Assembly (NCBI RefSeq): GCF_019175385.1
Contig: NC_083344.1
Span: 57,102,782 to 57,166,781, forward strand
Direction of reading: 5' to 3'
DNA length: 64,000 nucleotides
Source: Lycium barbarum
Lineage: Eukaryota > Streptophyta > Magnoliopsida > Solanales > Solanaceae
The notes beneath the pieces are model-generated. The model saw only the letters and a program-made list of their open reading frames with translations. It did not search any database and had not been told where the DNA came from. Shown piece after piece: positions 56,037-64,000 of this stretch (position 1 is its first letter; each line of letters opens with the position of its first letter). The position numbers and the translations under genes are program-made.

Positions 56037-58033
56037 GGGTGAAATTCATAAGTTCGAGGTGGAGGAAAAAGTTGATTCACGTCGTGCCACGATGATTAGG
56101 GGAAGTCTAAGTACCCGAAGTTGAAGCTGAGGAGCATGCCAGAGTTTGAAGTGTGGGGTCTTTCGCCCCTTGATGATGAGAGCATGTTGCTAGCTAGGCC
56201 TTAGTAGGCCCAGGGAGTATTTCGTACCTTACTTGCTTTTAATATTTCCATCTATATGCACTAAGGGCATTGCATGATTTTAAGTGTGGGGTGGGAAATA
56301 CGTCCTTGGTTTTGTAATAACATTTTGAGGTTGCGGATGATGAGTAGTATGCCTTAGGATTATTTTTCTTTAGTAGTTTTGAGTCTTAGTGTCAGAAAAA
56401 AAAATTGCAAAAAGATTTTAGGTTCTTTATTTTTCTTTGATAACCTTTTAAGTCCCTCATTAGTAGGCATTCGTCATCCACCCCCTTTGGTTTTCTTATG
56501 GCCTCGGTTCTTTCCCGAGGGGGGGCCTTTGAACCGGGTGTAGGTAGATTTTTTTCTTTAGTCATAGAAAGGGCTTTTCCTGATGACGGGTGGATGACAA
56601 CCTGCTTGAGGGAAAATTAGTCCTTAGGATAGGTGTATTCAAATGCTAGGTGCACGGGTTAGGCGAAGTATTGACATATGAGTGACCTTGAAATGTTGTG
56701 AGAAAGCATGCCGTGAAATTGTATCACTTTTCTTGGAAGTACTTGAAAATGGTTGTTGTGTTGACTCGTATGACGCACTTAGCATTGTTGACTGTCATTG
56801 TTGTTTGATTTGAGGGACAACCGGATCCCTCTTGCGTTAATTGTGTGCCATGTGTGAGTAAGGTTTCGTATTTGAATCCATGTTTGGTATTGACATCTAG
56901 AACTTGCCCTGTGTGTTCACAAAGCGAAATGAAGTTTGGTTGAGCCTAGAAAGTGATAGAGGCGTTTCTTTGATTAGTCACTAAAAAGCCTAAAAAGTTA
57001 TCCTACCAACTTGCAAATAACACCCTAGTTAACCCTTTCTGAGCCTTTAGCCTTTTCTTTGATAGCAGTTAATTAGCCTTACCCCTTCGTTCTATAGCAC
57101 TCGATGTTTGATCCAAAACACTCCAGAAGCACTTTAATCAATTACAAGTATAATGGGAGATGTGATGAGAAATAAAGAGGGGAAATGGTTGTTAATTGTA
57201 ATCTAGGAAGACGATGGGAGCACCGAATGAACAGAACTAGTTCACCAGTTAGTTGGGAGTCCAAAAAAAGAAAAGAAAAAAAAAAGGAAAAAAAAAGAGT
57301 TTCCCTTCTAACTTGTGTAACTTCTAAAAAGAGTGGTGCTTAAACAAAGAAAATGGGTGAATTGGGAAGAAATTTAAAGGTTGGTTGGTATTGAATAAGG
57401 GCTAATAAAGAAAGCGTGCAAGAATGACGAATGTATAAGTATTAAAGTGCTTGGGGAGGTTAGTCACTATTATCCAAATAATTCCTACCCGTCTCGTAGC
57501 CTACATTAAAATCCTCGAAGTCCTACTTGATTCTAGGATATTCTCACTTGTATTAGTAGAGTGGTTACACTACGGGCAAGCATATGGTAGGTCGTACATT
57601 ACATGTGACGTTCTTTGTTAGAGTGAGTGCATTTATTGATTTCAGGTCCATTGATTTAAACATGTGATTCTTGATGAGATATGGACTACTTTGTTGAGGT
57701 GAGGGAACATAGTTAGCAATAGAGTGGTGAAGTGTTGATTTCTTGATCATAAGGTTGCCTATGTGCGTGAAAGTGGTGTCGCTGAGTCAACTGTTTTGAA
57801 ATTCGAAATGTTTTCTTTGAGAAGAAGTACTTGGTGCTAAAAATGAGGCTTTTAAAACCTTTGGCATGGCTTTCGCAATCTGGGTCGTTGGTTTGTTTTT
57901 GAAAATATTTCATCAAGAAATAGCCATACTAGCCGAATCTCGTTGCAGACCTGTTTGAATGAGTCGAGCTAGAAGTATAGTCTGATGTTGGTTTGTGTTT
58001 GCTCGAGGGCGAGCAAAGTCTAAGTGGGGGTGG
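56037..58033 (+). other. I second body: 3' noncoding region, hairpin and polypurine tract
   Basis: Near-identical to 51396-53390. The AGGG-loop hairpin is at 57998-58017 and the LTR starts 16 nt later at 58034. No gene is seen. Confidence 0.85.
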
Positions 58034-59406
58034 TGATATTTGGCACAAATATCATGTTTTGTGTCGTATTACAGCTTCTTCTTATGACTTTTATCACTTA
58101 ATTCATGACGTAACCGTCGTATTTGAACTTATGTCGTTATATTTCATGTGTATAGGTACGATGACGACAAATGATGGAAACTGGGCTTGAAATGATTGGA
58201 ATTCGTAGCATATGTCGATTGGCTGAGGTGACGAGTCGAAGACCGCAAAGAATGAACTAAAAGGAGATTTAATCGACTGAAGAGACCTCGCTTTCCTTCC
58301 GCATCGCGAGAAGCCTCAGAACATCAGGCGCATCGCGTGAAGAAAGCGGAACAACCAACTCAGTCATCAGCATCTCGCGATCCTTCCGCATCGCGGAAGA
58401 AAAGCAAGAAGCTTCAGTACTCTGCGCGATCCTTCAGCGATGCGGAAGGAAAGCGGGGATCTGCGGAAGTTCTCCCGATTAGACTAGGATTTGCATTCCT
58501 TATTTATTATTTTTACCCTATCCTATATATAGATGTTTTAATAGCTGAGAACGGGGTGCTGGGATAATTGAAGGATTTGTAAGCCACCGTTCTCCTTTTT
58601 CTCTCTCTAGGTTATTTTATTTTTCATCTTCTTCAACCCTAGTTTATTCATGGCTTCCTTTGTCTATGAACGAATCATGAGTAGTTAAATCTCTTAGTTC
58701 TAGGGTTGTGGCGAAACACTTGAAAGTTCATTCGATGGCAATTATTATCTATTGATTTTCCATATTATGGGTTGCTTATTTATTCTTGATTTTAATTGTT
58801 TGATTATTTGGCCAATAGTTAGACACTATCTGTGGTGCGTGAATTAAACTTGAGAAAGGGAATTCACGTACGTAATAAGAATAAATAGAGTTTGTTCGAT
58901 TTAATCGTTTCGCTAATGAGGATAGAGATATACCCTTTAGCCCTACTTAGTTGAATACGGAGAAATAAATGCGTTCTTGTTACCTCTGATGACCATAGAG
59001 ATATAGGCGTTATAGTAACATCTACAAGCTTGTGAGTAGTTCGAGAGAATATCATAAAGCATACTTAACCCGTTAACTAGTAACCCAGGAAATAAAATAG
59101 GTGGAATTGTCTTAAGAGCAACTGGATTGTCGAAAGCCATAACCCTAGATCTTTCTCTCATCTGAAAATTCTTACAGTCCTTGTCAACATAGTCCCAGTC
59201 ATAAAAACACCCATCACAAATTGTTTACTTTTCAGTTTTAGTTTAGTACAACAAACAATCTGGATTTTCACTTTCTTGAATAGTTTCATTCGAATTTGAA
59301 TTAGTTTAACAGTAGAATCTAAGTCACTATGGGATCGATATCTTGACTTAACAGTCTATATTACTTGTACGACCACGTATACTTGCGTGTGCGATTGGGA
59401 GCAACA
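58034..59406 (+). repeat. I LTR3 (1373 bp)
   Basis: Same family as LTR1 and LTR2, with private differences mainly in its 3' half (ATAAAGCATACTTAACC, GATTGTCGAAAG, CACTATGGGATCG). It ends GGGAGCAACA before the TSD AAGTG. Confidence 0.94.
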
Positions 59407-59411
59407 AAGTG

Positions 59412-61728
59412 TTTTGAAGTGAAACAAAATCCTAAAATGAAGTTCGTCGAGTCTAGTTTCCAACACAACAAACCGCTCATCGAGAGGACATCGGAGTAGA
59501 GAATTATGGACGTTACAAGTTCGGCTGATAGAGCAAAAATGCGTACTACAGTACTGCTATAGTAACCGACAAGCTACAGTACTGCTACAGTGACCCCCGG
59601 ATTTGGCATCTTATAAGAGGGGTTTTACCCCTCGTTTTTCAGCCCAACACTTCTCAAAATTTCCAAAATTCTCTAGAATAATCCTCAAACTTCCGTCTAT
59701 AGAATTTTAGCGCAAATTAAGCGAAATCCCCGAATTTAAGTTCGGACAACGCATAGTTGCGCGATTATAATATCGTATTGCGGCGAAACTTGGCTTGGTT
59801 CAAGGTTATAATCGAAGATATTGCAATTCTAGCAGGTGAAAGGTATGAATCTTTCCTTAGTAGTATTATTTAAGGCTTATTTACGGAGATAAAGTCGTTA
59901 AATAATTGTGTCGTAAGCTGGTTAGTTATGGAAGTTAGAAAACAGCGTGTGGGCTGTTTTATGGTACATATTGGTGTTGGGAATGATGTTATTGATGTTG
60001 GTATTGTTGTTGTTGTTGTTGTTGGTTGCTGAATTGAGATTTCGGGCTAGGCATATAAACATGGGAGATGTTGCCCGATTTTCAGCAGGATATAAAATAG
60101 TTTGACTTGAGAGCTGAGTAAAAATATACTACGATGAGTCTAAAGATTGTGTGAATCTTCTTAAATGTAGATTTGTGAGCTCGGACGAATAAGTGTAGAT
60201 AATTGGAGGCTGAACAGGTATGTTAAAGCTCGTCCCTTTCTTTCAAAGGCATGATTCCTATGTTATGACTTCATTAATGTTTCCATATCTTCCTTGTTAT
60301 CAAAATTAAAAGTCTATGATTCCAAGGCAGGATTTCCTTCCTGATAACCCGTAAATGTTTTCCAAAATGTCCGTATTTTTCCAACACAAAGGTTTATGAT
60401 TTTGTAAGCTTTTATGACTACAACGACGGACATGTTTTTGTAATGACAACGATGATGTCAAAGATGAGAATATGTCTATGATGACTGTGATGAGAATGGT
60501 TTCATGTTTAAAAGTCTAAAGTTGTGGATTCAATATGAATATGAGAATATTGAGCTATTTCTTGATCCTCAATTTTATTCCTTCATAATGACTCTATTTT
60601 ATAAAGACTTCAAAGTATATGAATTGACGCCTTATGAGATTTATGACCTTATTCTATGTTTTCTCTTGATGTTATTCTTCATTGATAGTCTCACCTTATA
60701 ATAATTGTTCCTTCAAGGTGAGACATGACGATCATGATTATTCCATAATGTAATCGGAGATTACCGACCTTACGTCACTCCGATAGAGACATAACTTTCT
60801 TTGGGCTCTCCTGCATGCTGCTTATATGATATATGGATATGACACATGAATGTCATATACATATATGTATATGGGGAATATGGGAAAAAGGGCGAGGCGT
60901 TATAGACGCATGGCCACCTGATCAGCTGGTATCACATGACATGTTATCATCCCAGACACGGGATGCCCGGACGCGGGACATATATGGTTAAATGGATCGG
61001 AGCCGATGCCTCGGCAACATGATATGTTCTATTTTATGTATACATGAACAAGAAATGTTTTTCAAAGAAAATTAAGCATGCATGGCATCCGCCCTAAGAG
61101 GAACTCATATGTACAGGTTACTCTTTTATCTTACGATATGCTCTATATTTTCATTCTGTTATTATTCATACTTTACATCCCTTACTATGTTATTATTCAT
61201 ACTTTACATACTCGGTAGATAACTCGTACTGATGTCCCTTCTTGTGGACGCTGCGTTCATGCCCGCAGGATCAGGTAGACAGTCGGACGATCCATCGCAG
61301 TAGGACCTCCCCTCAGCAGCAGTCAGTACGCTCCATTGATCCGGAGTTACACCCCTTTTGGTATGCTATTCGGTTACGTACATATATGGGTACGACAGGG
61401 CCTTGTCCTGTCATTTCTACAGTTTGTACTCCATAGAGGTCTGGTCGTGATGTTATACAGCCTCGTCGGCGCTTATTTTGTTTTACAGTATATATGTGGC
61501 GGCCAAATCAGCTCGCGCTGTTACTCTCAGTGTTTATGTCTATATGTATGTGTTGGCCGTGAGTTCCCGATGCAGTGTCTCGTATGTTGATTGTTCGGGA
61601 GATAGTACAGCTCAGTTACAGATTGTGTATGGGCCCAGGATAGTCAGTGAGCAGTAAATGCAAGCATAGGAGTGGTTGGCCAGTAGTGGTCGGGCACTTG
61701 TTACGGCCCATCAGTTTGGGTCGGGACA
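59412..61728 (+). repeat. H 5' LTR, remaining 2317 bp
   Basis: Resumes after I's TSD and ends GGGTCGGGACA. At 59543-59593 is a palindrome cluster built on CTACAGTACTG/CTACAGT, then a TATA-like TTATAAGAGGGG at 59611-59622. A (TTG)n run is near 60003-60025. The LTR totals 2588 bp when joined to 48469-48739. No gene is seen. Confidence 0.9.
59543..59622 (+). promoter_or_regulatory. H LTR promoter: ACAGTACTG palindromes and TATA-like box
   Basis: TACAGTACTGCTATAGTA and CTACAGTACTGCTACAGT lie 18-70 bp upstream of TTATAAG (59611). The palindrome differs from those in A, B, C, D, G and I but has the same placement. Promoter function is inferred. Confidence 0.55.
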
Positions 61729-61732
61729 AAAA

Positions 61733-61744
61733 TGGTATCAGAGC
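61733..61744 (+). other. H primer-binding site (initiator tRNA-Met type)
   Basis: TGGTATCAGAGC, a perfect match, 4 nt after the LTR end. The leader (61745-62009) shares TAGATCGTGCGATAGAG with the other families. Confidence 0.93.
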
Positions 61745-62009
61745 AGTTCGTCCTAGGGATTGTTCGTCCTAGGTATTGTCTACAGACCGTGTCCGGTAGA
61801 GTCCTTTTTACGGGTGAAGCCGGCCACACTTATAAACAAGAAGCTGCAAGGCATTTAGGAATCATTGACCTTCCTTCTGTCTTAGATCGTGCGATAGAGC
61901 CAGATTCTAGGAAAGACCACTCCTGATCCTTTTTCCTGCAGGTAAGTGCAGACTGAGATAAAGGGATCAGCCTCAGACAGTGGGAGTGCGAAGAAGGCCC
62001 CAAGAGTTT

Positions 62010-62375
62010 ATGCAGGACCCCAGTCTCCAGGACCGAGCAATTTGGAGCCTCAGTTATTCCATTGAGACTAATCCTTCGGAGGACCCAGCGACGATTCCTC
62101 TAGAGTTTTTGACTTCCAGGGAGGAGGACCCCCCTGAGGGCAGTTATGAAACGGAACCGTCCGAGTATTCGTCTGGGACACCAGAGAAGGAGATTCTCGA
62201 GGCCGTACCAGCTGCTCTTATGGCAGAGCACTACGTCAGACCAGCCTCCCCGGTGAGTGTTACGGATTACTCTAGCCCTCTATCCTGGCCGTCGGTAAAC
62301 CAGGAGTTACCCGGTTATCTATATCCTTCGGACTCAGATGAGAGAGATGACGAAGGCCAGACGAGCGGATGGTAG
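62010..62375 (+). CDS. H ORF: acidic Ser/Pro/Glu-rich protein (121 aa), unknown
   Basis: The first ATG is at 62010 (MQDPSLQDRAIW); the frame is open upstream to about 61980, without another ATG. The protein is acidic and rich in Ser, Pro and Glu (EEDPPEGSYETEPSEYSSGT), ending SDSDERDDEGQTSGW. No gag core, zinc knuckle or enzyme motif is recognisable. It sits where gag begins in related elements. Real coding status is uncertain. Confidence 0.35.
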   Translation: MQDPSLQDRAIWSLSYSIETNPSEDPATIPLEFLTSREEDPPEGSYETEPSEYSSGTPEKEILEAVPAALMAEHYVRPASPVSVTDYSSPLSWPSVNQELPGYLYPSDSDERDDEGQTSGW

Positions 62376-64000
62376 GTAGACGATGACGAGGAGTACACTT
62401 CACCTTATAGTCCACCAGATCAGACTAGAGACCGATCAGCTACAGGTATATGAGTCCTTATTGGAATTTTCTATGTATGTGCATTTTCTGTAGATTATTA
62501 TTTAATAGTGGCGAGCGGAAACCCAAAGAGGCCGATAACTGAGTATTTATAAGTAACGGCGACCAAGGTGTGTTCGCTACCATTGGGAATCTAGAAATCT
62601 AGGACGGAAAGTAGTTATACATACAGATGAAAGGTGAATATTGAGAATTAAAAAGGCCAAAGTAGTAATTGTGTAGTCGGAAGAGTAAAAGACCCTTTCT
62701 AATTCGGAGGCAGATGCGTTACGAGAACGTTTTGGAATCTGTCAAGATTTCAACTTTCTTTAGATTATGTGGTGAAGGTCATGCGGTGAGGTGGATACGA
62801 TTATACCAGCATTATCGCACCAGATTTCATCAGAGTTTCGAGGTTAAGCGTGCTGGGGTGAGAGAAATATTAGGATGGGTGGCCCCCTGGAAAGTGTACA
62901 AAAGGTCCTATAAATTTAGATATAAGAGGCAAATGAGAAGCTAGAGCATCCTAAGGGAGATTGGAGTATGCGGAGTTGTTGGAGACATTAAGAGGTCGCG
63001 TAGGATGAGGCGGACTAGACTGGTGAAGAGAAAGAAGGGGCATCACAGCTCTAGAATTAGGGTGAGTTTAAATAGCGTTTGGAAATATTTTGCAAGCGAG
63101 ATATTAGTAATTATATATATACATATGCATATGATATCCCATACGTGGCTATATCAACGGGTATGTGTATCTCGACAGCCAACGTTACGGTATATGGAAG
63201 GCATTATTCGAACAGGGTAACGATGTTCAAGTGAAAAAAAATGGTACAAATGTCACAAGGTAAGCTGATGCTATTTTCACTACAGGTTAGGCTTGGAGAG
63301 TTTTGATGTAATGACATCTGGAAAGGAAATAAAGTGAGTAGATGGAAGGTACGGAGATCAAAATGTCGGAAAAAGTGAAAAGTAAGAAACATGAGTGAGT
63401 GAAGCCTCCAAGAGGGACGACGGGCAATCACGGGACTATTTGGGTAAAAATTTGAAGGTAGGCATGCGAATTGGATAAAGTGTGGCAGTATGGAACAAAA
63501 GAGGAATGTGTGGGGTCAGAGAATAGGCTTCGATAAGTAGGGCTAAAAGTATAGTGATCACGACAAGGAATGGGAAGTAAGAGAAATAATGGTTACGCCT
63601 TGCGACGATGTTAAGAGATTTCCATCCCTTGAAAGGTATATAAAGGGATAAGTGTGTGGTTAAATTAACACGGTTTCCTCGGACATGGAGAAGCTTTCCA
63701 AAAAAATATGACTTAAGAATAGAATGGATTTGCGCGTTTAAAGGAATATTTCACAAACATCAGAGCCGATACTACAAATAACAAGAGAAGAAAGGTGCTC
63801 GAGGAGGAAGAAACCCAAGGAAGGTTAAGGATGAAAGTAGGAAAGGTATACTAATGGGTTGGTCGAAGGAAGAGGAGAGCATTTAGGAGTAAAGTAACTG
63901 AAAATCTTTAACCATGGGAGTAAGAAGTCTACTTTAATGAGTTGGCGGTAGGAAACCGATTGCTCATGGAGGAAAGAACGAGGATGATGAGTCGACACAA
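62376..64000 (+). other. H internal region, no recognisable coding
   Basis: About 1.6 kb, purine-rich in sense, running off the window. No gag, protease, RT or integrase homology is visible, only short ORFs, for example around 62669-62944 (91 codons, basic). This fits a large non-autonomous derivative whose 3' LTR lies to the right, or a decayed gag. Confidence 0.6.

Larger units (their letters stand above)
48740..59406 (+). mobile_element. Element I: tandem three-LTR, two-body non-autonomous retrotransposon
   Basis: Layout: LTR1 48740-50122, body 50123-53390, LTR2 53391-54764, body 54765-58033, LTR3 58034-59406, all plus strand, with one TSD AAGTG around the whole (48735-48739 and 59407-59411). 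The repeat period is about 4.65 kb and the bodies are nearly identical. LTR2 matches LTR3 in its 5' part and LTR1 in its 3' part. Each body has a tRNA-Asp type primer-binding site, one ORF and about 2 kb of noncoding sequence; no protease, RT or integrase is present. The primer site and polypurine context resemble Athila/Tat-type gypsy elements. Confidence 0.95.

Overview
This window is repeat DNA from a plant nuclear genome, almost certainly a dicot; the element types fit a Solanaceae-like genome, but the sequence alone does not prove that. I found no cellular protein-coding gene, rRNA or tRNA gene. Essentially every base belongs to LTR retrotransposons: Ty3/gypsy chromoviruses of Tekay/Del type and several non-autonomous relatives. 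The letters A to J below are local labels for families.

The window is one old, minus-strand gypsy element (E) broken up by later insertions. E's own DNA appears at 30020-30475 (3' LTR end and 3' UTR), 36097-39246 (pol), 46921-47651 (protease and gag C-terminus) and 48295-48468 (gag). Left of E is a nest five levels deep: E contains D (13604-30019, minus), D contains C (10179-13603, minus), C contains B (6441-10178, plus), and B contains A1 (1-6440, minus). D's 5' LTR is also split by A2 (17070-28248, minus), a complete and very young element with 5-bp target-site duplication (TSD) TAAGC. Right of that, E carries four insertions. F1 (30476-36091, plus, TSD TGAAG) is a non-autonomous element with an unknown long ORF. 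G (39247-46920, plus) has gag but no pol and holds a solo LTR J (42741-43660, TSD GAGAT). F2 (47657-48294, TSD CAAAC) is a solo LTR. H (48469 to beyond the window, plus) has its 5' LTR split by I (48740-59406, TSD AAGTG), a tandem LTR-internal-LTR-internal-LTR structure.

Taken as functional units: A-type elements encode gag, aspartic protease, reverse transcriptase, RNase H, integrase and a chromodomain-like tail. B, C, D, E and G share LTR ends (mostly TGTTACACC...TCGTGACA) and an initiator-tRNA-Met type primer-binding site. I uses a tRNA-Asp type primer-binding site and encodes only a zinc-knuckle protein. F1, G, H, I and possibly D lack a usable pol in view and would depend on enzymes supplied by others.

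The most interesting signals cut across families. (1) A short stem with a fixed AGGR loop (AGGA or AGGG) sits 15-19 nt from the 3' LTR in six elements or units (A2, B, E, F1, G, I), with stem changes that keep pairing. (2) Clusters of family-specific palindromes sit just upstream of the TATA-like box in most LTR families. (3) A putative intron of 104-106 nt follows the pol stop in B and E, and a homologous block lies in D. (4) The middle LTR of I is a chimera of its two outer LTRs, which points to unequal recombination.
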